The notes beneath the pieces were generated by a model. The model saw only the letters and a program-made list of their open reading frames with translations, had not been told where the DNA came from and ran no database searches. The translations under genes were made by a program, and so were the position numbers. Source: M2408 sp040386975 (GTDB taxonomy: Bacteria; Bacteroidota; Bacteroidia; Flavobacteriales_D; Crocinitomicaceae). From it: DNA of 64,000 nt. The DNA is taken from assembly GCA_040386975.1 (NCBI GenBank), contig JAZKEO010000022.1:1-64000 (forward strand), in the 5' to 3' direction. Shown here piece by piece: positions 16,780 through 24,350 of the stretch (within the stretch, counting starts at the first letter, position 1; every line of letters begins with the position of its first letter).

Positions 16780-17313
16780 ATGAAATTGATTTTTTTGTTT
16801 TTTTTAGCGTTGTTTTCTTTTTGCCTATCAGCACAAGGTAATTCAACTAAAAAAACTCAATTTTTAGATTCAAATGTCAGCTTCAGTAATTCTCTTCGAT
16901 ATAATAAATTAGATTTTTATTTTTCACACGGTATACAAATTGAAAAAGAAAAACTAAAAAACGAATTTGGTCTTGGATTTGGAATTAATAAAACAATCTT
17001 TCAACAGCGAATTAATCCTGAATTTTATTATATGTTAAGTTCAAATTTCAGGAACGATAATTTAATTGATTTTCAATTAGTAGCTTCGTTTCATTTGAAC
17101 TTTTATAATACAAATCGCAATAAGCGAGAAATACATTTTTTTAATGAATTATTGACTGGATTTAAGCTAGAAATGGGAAAAAAACTCAAATTTCATTTTC
17201 AAGCAGAAATTGGTTTGTTTTCGGAATCGTTCCATTCAGATTTCTATTCAAAAAATCTTTTTCTGTTAGATTTTACTTACAGTGCTAAAATGGGGATTTC
17301 ATATGCGTTTTAG
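16780..17313 (+). CDS. Exported protein, probable small outer-membrane beta-barrel
   Basis: 177 residues starting with a signal peptide (MKLIFLFFLALFSFCLSAQG). The remainder consists of alternating-hydrophobicity strands (NSLRYNKLDFYFSHGIQIE, LIDFQLVASFHLNFYN, KLKFHFQAEIGLFSESF) and ends with a terminal aromatic, AKMGISYAF, which is typical of outer-membrane barrels. No family recognised. Its end overlaps the start of the GDPD-like gene by 11 bases, so the two are translated together. Confidence 0.65.
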   Translation: MKLIFLFFLALFSFCLSAQGNSTKKTQFLDSNVSFSNSLRYNKLDFYFSHGIQIEKEKLKNEFGLGFGINKTIFQQRINPEFYYMLSSNFRNDNLIDFQLVASFHLNFYNTNRNKREIHFFNELLTGFKLEMGKKLKFHFQAEIGLFSESFHSDFYSKNLFLLDFTYSAKMGISYAF

Positions 17314-18085
17314 AATCATATTTCTGTTGTTTGTAATTTTCTCCTGTTCTAAAAAAGAGAAATATGAGGCGATTCAACTTTTTGGACATGCTGGGAATGG
17401 TTTAAATATTTCAAATTCTGTTTACCACGATAATTCTGAAAATTCAATCAAACTTGCCTTGGCACAAAATGGCTGTGATGGAGTAGAAGTGGACGTACAA
17501 CTTTCAAAAGACGGTATAGCTTGGCTCTTTCACGATCAAAATTTGGAAAAGGAAACCAACCTTAATTCCTGTATCAATTCACTTTCAGATGAAGAGATTG
17601 AATCGTTGTCTTACAATCATTTTAATGATGAAAAATTAATCAAATTGAAAGATTTGCAGTTAAAAGGGAAATCAGTTGTCTTGGATTTAAGACATTCAAA
17701 TTCCTGTGAAAACAAAGTTGTAGATGTAAACCAAATGATTGTTGAAATTGAATTATTTCGTCAAAAAAATTCTGAAAGTGAAATTTACCTCAATACAAAT
17801 TATTTGGCTTGGTTGACTCCATTACAAAGTTTGAATTTAAAACTCTGTTATTCTCCATCGGAAAATGAAAATTTAGATGAAATTGTAAATACGTATGGCG
17901 TGAAATGTTTTTTATTCAAAAATCAAGAAATCACAAAAGAAAGGGTTGAAACGGAAAAAAATAAAGGCAACGAAATTATTATTTTTGAAGTTCGTTCGCC
18001 AAAAGGAATTCGCTCAGCTTTGAACAAATATCCGACTATTATTTTGAGCGATGATGTGAAAGCAGCAATAGTTGAGAAATTTTAA
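17303..18085 (+). CDS. Glycerophosphodiester phosphodiesterase-like lipoprotein with an altered active-site motif
   Basis: 260 residues from ATG 17303, which gives a proper lipoprotein signal (RFRIIFLLFVIFSCSKKE). A GTG at 17282 would add seven residues. The order of GDPD features is kept: GHAGNG in place of the usual HRG, NSENSIKLALAQNGCDGVEVDVQ for PENT...EvDV, SKDGIAWLFHD, and a later VLDLRHS. The catalytic HRG arginine is replaced (His-Ala-Gly). The enzyme may therefore have changed or lost activity, although both metal acids (EVDV) and the HD pair remain. Probably membrane-anchored in the periplasm. Confidence 0.72.
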   Translation: MRFRIIFLLFVIFSCSKKEKYEAIQLFGHAGNGLNISNSVYHDNSENSIKLALAQNGCDGVEVDVQLSKDGIAWLFHDQNLEKETNLNSCINSLSDEEIESLSYNHFNDEKLIKLKDLQLKGKSVVLDLRHSNSCENKVVDVNQMIVEIELFRQKNSESEIYLNTNYLAWLTPLQSLNLKLCYSPSENENLDEIVNTYGVKCFLFKNQEITKERVETEKNKGNEIIIFEVRSPKGIRSALNKYPTIILSDDVKAAIVEKF

Positions 18086-18114
18086 ATAGTTATGAGTTAG
18101 AAGTTATGAGTTTT
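18086..18114 (+). repeat. AGTTATGAGTTAGAAGTTATGAG intergenic repeat
   Basis: Immediately behind the GDPD-like stop. Same heptamer-like family as at 4702, 18673, 31848, 33225, 57564, 58151 and 62822. Confidence 0.6.
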
Positions 18115-18144
18115 GCTATGATATATAATTTATGAATGATGCTG

Positions 18145-18190
18145 AAAAAGAATCAGCCTCGGCTGATGAAGACTGAACGTTAGTGAAAGG
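18145..18190 (+). repeat. Hairpin-bearing intergenic repeat, copy B
   Basis: Hairpin ATCAGC-CTCG-GCTGAT (18152-18167), then GATGAAGACTGAACGTTAGT. It aligns with copy A (4774-4824). The fourth stem pair changes from T-A to A-T with both sides altered together, so pairing is preserved. Confidence 0.5.
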
Positions 18191-18298
18191 ACAAATATCT
18201 TAGAGATTTCAATTTATCGAAATCGATTAGGTAGTATAAATAAATTTGTTTTTGGCATGTGTTTTTGTTTAAAACCATGACAAAAACCTTAATTTTTG

Positions 18299-18306
18299 TA
18301 TTTTTG
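18299..18306 (+). promoter_or_regulatory. Candidate -7 promoter element of the SUI1-like gene
   Basis: TATTTTTG fits TAnnTTTG and lies 19 bp before the ATG at 18326. It would produce a very short leader. Confidence 0.35.
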
Positions 18307-18325
18307 TTTATTATTTAAACATCAA

Positions 18326-18670
18326 ATGAGTAAAAAAGATAAAAATAGAATCAACGTTGTATATTCAACGAATCCAAATTTTAATTTTGAATCGGAAGAA
18401 AATGCTGAGCAAGAAACTTTACCAAATCAGCAACAAAAATTATATGTTTCCATCGACAAAAAGCAACGTGCAGGAAAAGAAGTTACTTTGATTGAAGGTT
18501 TTGTTGGTTCAGAAGATGATTTAAAAGATTTAGGTAAAATGCTTAAATCCAAGTGTGGAGTAGGTGGAACAGTGAAAGATGGCGAAATTATTATTCAAGG
18601 GAATTTTCGAGATAAAATTTTGGAATTACTTAAAAAAGAAGGATTTCAAACGGTTAGGAAAGGAGGATAA
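18326..18670 (+). CDS. SUI1/eIF1-family (YciH-like) translation initiation factor
   Basis: 114 residues from ATG 18326; the longer frame from 18296 adds ten unlikely residues (YFCLLFKHQ). The SUI1 domain occupies about 40-114: RAGKEVTLIEGFVGSEDDLK, then LKSKCGVGGTVKDGEIIIQG with the conserved CGxGGTVK, and a KILELLKKEGF end. E. coli YciH of this family influences start-site fidelity on the 30S subunit. Bacterial copies are non-essential and patchily distributed but common in Bacteroidota. Confidence 0.9.
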   Translation: MSKKDKNRINVVYSTNPNFNFESEENAEQETLPNQQQKLYVSIDKKQRAGKEVTLIEGFVGSEDDLKDLGKMLKSKCGVGGTVKDGEIIIQGNFRDKILELLKKEGFQTVRKGG

Positions 18671-18775
18671 ACTTAGTTCTGAGTAATTAGTTAGGAGTTA
18701 TGAGTAAAATTAATTTGACTTCGTCTTTGCGCTCTAGACGGAAACTTAGTATATATAAAAGAGTGAAAAATGAAT

Positions 18776-18813
18776 AATTTTCGACTGAGCTTAACGAAGA
18801 AATTGACATTTTA
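18776..18813 (+). repeat. 38-bp direct repeat, copy 1
   Basis: Identical to 18902-18939. Contains TTCGACTGAGCTTAACGAAG, related to the CTTCGACAAGCTCAG family in inverted orientation (its complement reads CTTCGTTAAGCTCAGTCGAA). Confidence 0.8.
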
Positions 18814-18901
18814 AAACAAAAAAAAACTGTATTTGAAAATAAAATTAAAATTTCAAGGCAAGTGAAAGAAGAAGGTTTTGAGTTTACTTTTGTAAATGAA
18901 A

Positions 18902-18939
18902 AATTTTCGACTGAGCTTAACGAAGAAATTGACATTTTA
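18902..18939 (+). repeat. 38-bp direct repeat, copy 2
   Basis: Identical to 18776-18813, 126 bp apart (a multiple of three, so both are in the same frame). Preceded directly by GAGTTTACTTTTGTAAATGA (18880-18899), which recurs almost exactly at 30633. Confidence 0.8.
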
Positions 18940-19162
18940 TTTTTAAATACAAAAAGTCTGACTTAATATCTAGATGTAAACCAATAAATCATTTGCGATA
19001 CTAAATCAGACTTTCTAAATCAAAAAACTATAAAACTATGTTTAACTATGAGACAAAGCTAAATCGTTTTTAGTTAATAAAAAAAAATATTATTTTAAGT
19101 GTTATTTTAATTGATTAAAATGTCAATAAATTAATTTTAATGTTAACTCAAGGTGAAATTAA

Positions 19163-19804
19163 ATGAAAAATTATTTAAAGGAAACATCGTTTTTAGATTA
19201 CAATTCGCTTGAAATCAAGCAGTTTTTGAGTGATGTTCCTAAAATTTTGAATGAAAAAGAATTGGCAATTCATCTTTATTTCAAAGTTCGTGATGGATTT
19301 TTATATGATCCTTATCATTTGGATTTAAGAGAAAATACCTTGAAATCGAGTGTGATTTGTTCAAAAAAACGTGCTTGGTGTGTTGAAAAATCAATTTTAT
19401 TAGCTTCTTGTTCACGCTTTTTTAATATCCCATCCCGTTTGGGCTTTGCAATTGTTACCAATCACATAGGTGTAGAAAAATTAGTTCACTATTTGCAAAA
19501 AGATGAAATCGTCTTTCACGGCTATGTGGAATTGTTTTTAGATGGGAAATGGGTCAAATGTACTCCCGCTTTTGACAAACGGATTTGCCGACTTTCAGGT
19601 GTCAATCCTCTAAATTGGAACGGGAAATCAGATTCAATGTTCCAAGAATTTGAAAACGAAAAACGATTTATGGAATACAAACATTTTTACGGAACTTTTG
19701 ATGATGTTCCACTTAAATTAATGAAATCTGAGATGAAAAAACATTATCCACACCTATTTGAAGGAGAATGGAAGACGAAAGAGTTTTCTTTTTTGTGGGA
19801 ATGA
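19163..19804 (+). CDS. Transglutaminase-like cysteine-protease-fold protein
   Basis: 213 residues. The transglutaminase core is recognisable: the catalytic Cys in KRAWCVEKSILLASCSRF, NIPSRLGFAIV, the His in FHGYVELFLDGKWVKC (HGYVEL for the usual HAWVE), and the Asp in TPAFD. No signal peptide, so it is probably cytoplasmic. Transglutaminase-like bacterial proteins often act as peptidases or in protein modification; the substrate is unknown. The 490-bp repeat-rich region precedes it. Confidence 0.85.
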   Translation: MKNYLKETSFLDYNSLEIKQFLSDVPKILNEKELAIHLYFKVRDGFLYDPYHLDLRENTLKSSVICSKKRAWCVEKSILLASCSRFFNIPSRLGFAIVTNHIGVEKLVHYLQKDEIVFHGYVELFLDGKWVKCTPAFDKRICRLSGVNPLNWNGKSDSMFQEFENEKRFMEYKHFYGTFDDVPLKLMKSEMKKHYPHLFEGEWKTKEFSFLWE

Positions 19805-19806
19805 AA

Positions 19807-20289
19807 TCAAGCTTGTTTTCTCGCATCAACGCGACATTGTACCAAGCCAACAATTGAAAATGCAAGTGAAATCATACAGAAAAGAATGAATCCTGCACCA
19901 ACTTCATCAAACGATAATGCGCCACCGTCTCCAATCATTAATAAATCCCAAAGTAAAAAGATTCCAGTAATACTCAAACCAATGATTGAAATTACTTTAG
20001 ATGTTTTAGTTTTAACTTTTACAAGGTTGAAAATAAATTGATAAAGAAAAAACAAGAAGAAAAACAAACATATAACTCCAGCTTCTTCAGTCAAAGAACT
20101 ATAAGAATCAGAATACGAACTATAACTTGAATATGGCGATGAATAAGGGTAAGAAGAATACGTACTCGAAGAAAGTGACGAATAAAGTGACTCAAATCGA
20201 GCATCTTGTACTTCACTCATGTAATATAGGATCACAATTCCAAAAACAAGTGTAAAAACTAATCCTAAAATGTTTGTAGCTAATTTCAT
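19807..20289 (-). CDS. Membrane protein with a Ser/Tyr-repeat loop
   Basis: 160 residues with an N-terminal membrane segment (LGLVFTLVFGIVILYYMSEV), then a striking low-complexity loop of SSYSS/PYSS/SYSD repeats (about residues 34-67), followed by three more membrane segments. The loop presumably faces the periplasm or cytoplasm as a flexible, possibly phosphorylatable patch. No family recognised. It lies 9 bp downstream of the amidotransferase gene on the same strand and may be co-transcribed. Confidence 0.65.
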   Translation of the reverse strand: MKLATNILGLVFTLVFGIVILYYMSEVQDARFESLYSSLSSSTYSSYPYSSPYSSYSSYSDSYSSLTEEAGVICLFFFLFFLYQFIFNLVKVKTKTSKVISIIGLSITGIFLLWDLLMIGDGGALSFDEVGAGFILFCMISLAFSIVGLVQCRVDARKQA

Positions 20290-20298
20290 ATTTTTAAG

Positions 20299-20859
20299 TT
20301 AAATTTTAACGAAGTTAAATAAAATTTCTTTACCAAATTCACTTAAAATTGATTCTGGATGAAATTGTACACCAAATATAGGAAGTTTTTTATGCTCAAC
20401 TCCCATTAAAACTTGACTTTCACTTAATGCAGTTTTTTTGAAATTTTCTTCAGATTTTAATTTTACTGCCCAACTGTGATACAAACCCACCAGAATTTTA
20501 TTTGGAAGGTCTTTAAATAAAATTGATCTATTTTCAAGATTTATTTTTTCTTGAACTCCATGTTTAACTTCGTTTAAATTGTATAATTCTTCTTTGAAAA
20601 AATAAGCCAAAGCTTGCATGCCAAGGCAAACACCTAAAATTGGTTTTTTATCGTGAAACTCAGAAATAACTTGCATTAATTGACCTGAATCTTTTGGTAA
20701 ACCTGGTCCTGGAGATAAAACAAGTTTATCAAAAAATGGAATTTTGCAGAAATCAATTTCAGTATTTCGCATCACGGAAACGTCACATTTTAATCCTTCC
20801 AAATAATGAACTAAATTGTAAGTAAACGAATCAAAATTATCAATAACTAAAATCTTCAC
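20299..20859 (-). CDS. Glutamine amidotransferase subunit (anthranilate or aminodeoxychorismate synthase component II)
   Basis: A 186-residue class I glutamine amidotransferase that delivers ammonia to a chorismate-binding partner for tryptophan or folate synthesis. It has the family start LVIDNFDSFTYNLVHYL, LSPGPGLPKDSG, the nucleophile in GVCLGMQALA, and the His and Glu in VQFHPESI. The missing neighbour (TrpE or PabB) means TrpG and PabA cannot be separated, and many bacteria use one subunit for both. The folP gene 20 kb away is not informative. Confidence 0.9.
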   Translation of the reverse strand: MKILVIDNFDSFTYNLVHYLEGLKCDVSVMRNTEIDFCKIPFFDKLVLSPGPGLPKDSGQLMQVISEFHDKKPILGVCLGMQALAYFFKEELYNLNEVKHGVQEKINLENRSILFKDLPNKILVGLYHSWAVKLKSEENFKKTALSESQVLMGVEHKKLPIFGVQFHPESILSEFGKEILFNFVKI

Positions 20860-20909
20860 TGCTTTTTTGCGTTAAAATTACTAAACTTGCATCACGCAAC
20901 ACAGGTAAA

Positions 20910-21287
20910 ATGAAAAAAATAATTCAAATTCCAGGAGCACCAGCTCCAATTGGTCCTTATAGCCAAGCGATTTTAGTGAAAGATACGCTATATGTGAGCG
21001 GACAAATTCCCCTAAATCCAAAAACGGGTTTGCTTGTCGATGATTCGATTGAAAATTCGTGTAAACAAGTTTTAAATAACATTGGAGAATTATTAAAAGA
21101 AGCAGGAATGGATTTTGCCAATGTTGTTAAATGTTCCATTTTCTTGAAAGATTTGAATGATTTTGTTGCTGTAAACGGTGTTTATGCGACTTTTTTTTCA
21201 GAAAATCCACCAGCAAGAGAAACGGTTCAAGTAAGTAAATTGCCAATGGATGTTGCTATTGAAATTTCTTGTATCGCTGTAAACTAA
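20910..21287 (+). CDS. ridA: RidA (YjgF/YER057c/UK114) family imine/enamine deaminase
   Basis: A 125-residue RidA protein, a homotrimeric enzyme that hydrolyses reactive 2-aminoacrylate-type enamines released by PLP enzymes. It shows PGAPAPIGPYSQAI at the start, LYVSGQIPLNP, CKQVLNNIGELLKEAG, VVKCSIFLKDLNDF, and FSENPPARETVQVSKLP, with the conserved Arg in PARETV and a Glu in VAIEIS. Length is normal. It is divergent from the amidotransferase gene, with a 50-bp shared upstream region. Confidence 0.94.
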   Translation: MKKIIQIPGAPAPIGPYSQAILVKDTLYVSGQIPLNPKTGLLVDDSIENSCKQVLNNIGELLKEAGMDFANVVKCSIFLKDLNDFVAVNGVYATFFSENPPARETVQVSKLPMDVAIEISCIAVN

Positions 21288-21297
21288 TTTATTGCTT

Positions 21298-21822
21298 ATG
21301 AAAACTAAATTCCTTTCACTTTTGATTTTGTTCTTTTTACTTTCTTCTTGTAAAAAGAAAATCACGCAATTTTATATGGATTTTGATTCAACAGTTGTTG
21401 TCGAATCATCATTGAGTTCATTGGTTCCAATTTCTATTTTAACACCAGACGTTGCAACAAATTCAGAATTCGAATTTGAGAATCACGACACGAGAGCTGA
21501 TCGAATTAACACAATTTTCCTCAAAGATTTAAAGTTAACGATAACTTCTCCAAGCGGTGAAACATTTAGTTTTATAAATTCGCTAGAATTATATATTTCA
21601 AGTCCTTCTTTTTCGGAGAAAAAAGTTGCTTTTAAAGAAAATATTCCTTCTACTGCAGGAAAAGAAATTATTTGTGATCTTGTTGATTTAGATTTGAAAG
21701 ATTTCATCAAAGAAGATAAATTCAAACTTAGATTGGTTTCAGTTTCGGATGAAACGATTCCTGAAGATGTAACAATAAATGTATATACTAATTTCTTAGT
21801 GGACGCGAAAATAAAGAAATAA
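21298..21822 (+). CDS. Lipoprotein of unknown function
   Basis: 174 residues from ATG 21298 (in-frame TTG at 21292 also possible) with a clear lipobox (LILFFLLSSCKKK). The mature part is beta-rich with repeated Ser/Thr and Val strands (VVVESSLSSLVPISILTPD, KLTITSPSGETFSFIN). I do not recognise a family. It begins 10 bp after ridA and its stop is directly followed by the GTG start of the GT2 fusion gene, so the three are probably one operon. Confidence 0.68.
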   Translation: MKTKFLSLLILFFLLSSCKKKITQFYMDFDSTVVVESSLSSLVPISILTPDVATNSEFEFENHDTRADRINTIFLKDLKLTITSPSGETFSFINSLELYISSPSFSEKKVAFKENIPSTAGKEIICDLVDLDLKDFIKEDKFKLRLVSVSDETIPEDVTINVYTNFLVDAKIKK

Positions 21823-23775
21823 GTGAAAGAATACGATTTTGATATATCTGTAATTATTGTCAACTACAACGTTGAATATTTCTTGGAGCAATGTTTGAAT
21901 TCCTGTGAAAAGGCTTTAAAAAATGTTTCAGGTGAAATTTTTGTGGTCGATAATAATTCCATTGATGGCTCAAATGAGATGGTAAAAGCCAAATTTCCAC
22001 AAGTTGTTTTAATTGAAAATAAAAAAAATGTTGGTTTCTCAAAAGCAAATAATCAAGCAATTGAAATTTCAAAAGGGAAATATGTTTTACTCTTAAATCC
22101 TGACACCGTTGTTGAAGAAGATACTTTTGAAAAAGTAATTTCATTTATGAACTCTAAACCAGAAGCTGGAGGGTTGGGAGTGAGAATGCTTGATGGAAAA
22201 GGGAAATTTTTACCTGAATCAAAACGTGGATTACCAACACCTGCAGTAGCTTTTTATAAAATTTTTGGACTATCAGCTTTATTTCCAAAGTCTAAACTTT
22301 TCGGGAAGTATCATTTGGGCTATTTGTCTGAATTTAAAACACATGAAATCGATGTACTGAGTGGAGCTTTTATGCTTTTAAGAAAGGAAACATTGGACAA
22401 AATTGGTTTGCTCGATGAAGCATTTTTTATGTACGGTGAAGACATCGACTTGTCATATCGAATCACGCTTGGGGGGTACAAAAATTATTATTATCCAGAA
22501 ACTCGAATCATTCATTATAAAGGAGAAAGTACAAAAAAAAGTTCAGTAAATTATGTTTTTGTTTTTTATCGTGCCATGGTAATTTTCGCTCAAAAACATT
22601 TCAGTAAAAAGAACGCTAATTTATTTTCAATTTTAATCAACATTGCGATTTACTTTAGAGCAAGTTTGGCAATTTTTTCACGCTTTGTAAAACGCGCTTT
22701 TTTGCCTTTAGTTGACTTTTTTGTTATTCTTTCAGGACTTTTTATTCTAACTCGTTATTGGGAAAGTGCTACGATAGAATTCCCCAAAGAAGTTCTGAAA
22801 ATGGCTCTTCCAGCATATACGTTTTTCTGGTTTATGTCCAATGTTTTTTCTGGGATGTATGATTTTCCTCAAAAATTAAAAAGGAGTATTTTCGGAACAA
22901 TTTTGGGAACTCTATTAATCTTAATAATTTATGCTTTATTGCCTAAATCGTATCAATTTTCAAGGCTTTTTATACTTGTTGGAACATTTTGGGTGATTAC
23001 TTACTATTTCATTTCACGAATCTATTTGCATTTTGTTGTTTCCAAAAAATTCAAATTAAATGCAAAAACAAATTCAAATTTTATCATTGTTGGTTCAGAA
23101 GATGAAGCTGAACGGGTGAAAAATATGTTGACACAAATCAATTCAAAAATTGATAAAATTCATTTTGTTTCGGGTAATGAGGAAAAATCAGAACATCAAA
23201 TCGGAATTATCTCACAACTAGACCAGTTTGTCAATTCATTTTCAATCGATGAAGTGATTTTTTGTGCCAAAGATGTCTCAGCCCATGAAATCATAAAATG
23301 GATGTCAATTTTAGGGAATTATGACTTGGATTTTAAAATTGCACAACCAGAAAGTTTGTTTTTAATTGGAAGTAATTCGATTAACTCTGCTGGAGATTTG
23401 TACATTTTTGATGTAAATGAAATCTCAAAAAAATCAAATAAACGCTTGAAAAGAACCTGTGATTTTTCTGTTTCTCTGATTTTACTTATGCTTTTACCCG
23501 TTTTTATTTGGTTTTTCAAAGCAAAGTTGCGATTTTTGAAAAACATGCTTTTTTGTTTGCTTGGAAAAAGAACTTTGGTTGGCTATTCTAATTTAGAATC
23601 CATTGAAAATGAACATCTTCCAAAAATTAAAAAAGGTATCTTAAGTCCCCAAAATGCTGTAAAATATTCAGAAAACTTTAATGATGTCAAGTTAAATTTA
23701 ATTTACGCACGTGATTATCACATCTTTAAGGATTTTGAAATAATTCAAAAAGCATGGAGAAAATTAGATAATTAA
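21823..23775 (+). CDS. GT2 glycosyltransferase fused to a degenerate polyprenyl-phosphate sugar-transferase scaffold
   Basis: 650 residues, GTG start immediately after the previous stop. Residues 1-260 are a GT-A family 2 glycosyltransferase: SVIIVNYNVEYF (9-20), VVDNNSIDGS (41-50), donor motif LNPDT (91-95), and MYGEDIDLSYRI (203-214) with the ED pair. Residues 290-405 carry four or so membrane helices. Residues 415-530 form a Rossmann-like domain (NFIIVGSEDEAERV) as in WbaP/PssY-type enzymes. Residues 540-650 keep only the ends of a sugar-transferase domain (KRLKRTCDF at 540-548, GKRTLVGYS at 581-589, LPKIKKGIL at 599-607) and lack the catalytic middle. The GT2 half looks active; the rest may be a membrane platform. 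Confidence 0.8.
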   Translation: MKEYDFDISVIIVNYNVEYFLEQCLNSCEKALKNVSGEIFVVDNNSIDGSNEMVKAKFPQVVLIENKKNVGFSKANNQAIEISKGKYVLLLNPDTVVEEDTFEKVISFMNSKPEAGGLGVRMLDGKGKFLPESKRGLPTPAVAFYKIFGLSALFPKSKLFGKYHLGYLSEFKTHEIDVLSGAFMLLRKETLDKIGLLDEAFFMYGEDIDLSYRITLGGYKNYYYPETRIIHYKGESTKKSSVNYVFVFYRAMVIFAQKHFSKKNANLFSILINIAIYFRASLAIFSRFVKRAFLPLVDFFVILSGLFILTRYWESATIEFPKEVLKMALPAYTFFWFMSNVFSGMYDFPQKLKRSIFGTILGTLLILIIYALLPKSYQFSRLFILVGTFWVITYYFISRIYLHFVVSKKFKLNAKTNSNFIIVGSEDEAERVKNMLTQINSKIDKIHFVSGNEEKSEHQIGIISQLDQFVNSFSIDEVIFCAKDVSAHEIIKWMSILGNYDLDFKIAQPESLFLIGSNSINSAGDLYIFDVNEISKKSNKRLKRTCDFSVSLILLMLLPVFIWFFKAKLRFLKNMLFCLLGKRTLVGYSNLESIENEHLPKIKKGILSPQNAVKYSENFNDVKLNLIYARDYHIFKDFEIIQKAWRKLDN

Positions 23776-23823
23776 AAAAAAATACTTAAATTTACTTAAG
23801 CTTTAATCACTATTATTAAAAAA

Positions 23824-24168
23824 ATGGCAAATGATTTAGTCTTTTTACGAGAACATGCCTCTGGAGATGTGTTATATTTAAAAGAGATAATTGTAATGTA
23901 TTTGCGTACAATGCCAGAATATTTTAGAGAGCTGAAAGAAAATTTTAATTCGAAAAACTGGATTGAGGTAAGTAATCAAGCCCATAAAATGAAATCTCCT
24001 GCTAAATTATTCGGTGATTTAAAATTGGAATCACTACTTAATGAAATTGAGTTTGAGGGAAAAGAAATTCATGTAAAAGAAGAACTTATTGTTAATAAAA
24101 TAAATGAAATTAGCCAATCACTTTCTATTTCATTTGAAGAATTAAATGCTATTTTAATTGATGCTTGA
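23824..24168 (+). CDS. Hpt-domain phosphotransfer protein
   Basis: 114 residues, all helical, matching a single histidine-phosphotransfer domain. The phospho-accepting His is His54 in NQAHKMKSPAKLFG, the family's HxxK motif. The N-terminus (VFLREHASGDVLYLKEIIVMYL) and FEGKEIHVKEELIVNKI fit the four-helix bundle. It would relay phosphate between a histidine kinase and a response regulator, but no two-component gene lies nearby, so it is an orphan relay. The family call is fairly sure and the pathway is unknown. Confidence 0.82.
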   Translation: MANDLVFLREHASGDVLYLKEIIVMYLRTMPEYFRELKENFNSKNWIEVSNQAHKMKSPAKLFGDLKLESLLNEIEFEGKEIHVKEELIVNKINEISQSLSISFEELNAILIDA

Positions 24169-24309
24169 TTGCCAATAATTTTAAATTTCTAAAAAAAATC
24201 AAAGCGAATATTCTGCTCTAATATTTCCCTTTTTGTTTTCAAGAACTACTAAATATTAAAAGCTTAGAAAAATTTACATTATGAATCTCAAAAATCAGAT
24301 TTTTTTCTT

Positions 24310-24317
24310 TACTTTTG
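24310..24317 (+). promoter_or_regulatory. Candidate -7 promoter element of the E2 gene
   Basis: TACTTTTG followed by C fits TAnnTTTGc and lies 33 bp before the ATG at 24351. No clear -33 TTG. Confidence 0.4.
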
Positions 24318-24350
24318 CCTAATTATTTTTTGAAAATTCACTTATTGAAA

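Larger units (their letters stand above)
18671..19162. other. 490-bp repeat-rich intergenic region
   Basis: Holds an AGTTAGGAGTTATGAG repeat (18673-18707), a CTTTGCG-type fragment (18722-18730), two exact copies of a 38-bp repeat (18776-18813 and 18902-18939), and between them a segment similar to 30594-30660. Bases 18778-18966 form an open plus-strand frame with no start codon, bounded by TAA at 18775. It encodes FSTELNEEIDIL twice with KQKKTVFENKIKISRQ and FEFTFVNEK between. It looks like repeat-derived sequence or a gene relic rather than a working gene. Confidence 0.6.

Noticed and set aside
18687..18935. Minus-strand 82-codon frame in the repeat-rich region
   Set aside because: Consists of the two 38-bp repeats and the SFTKVNS repeat read backwards, with no start context or domain.
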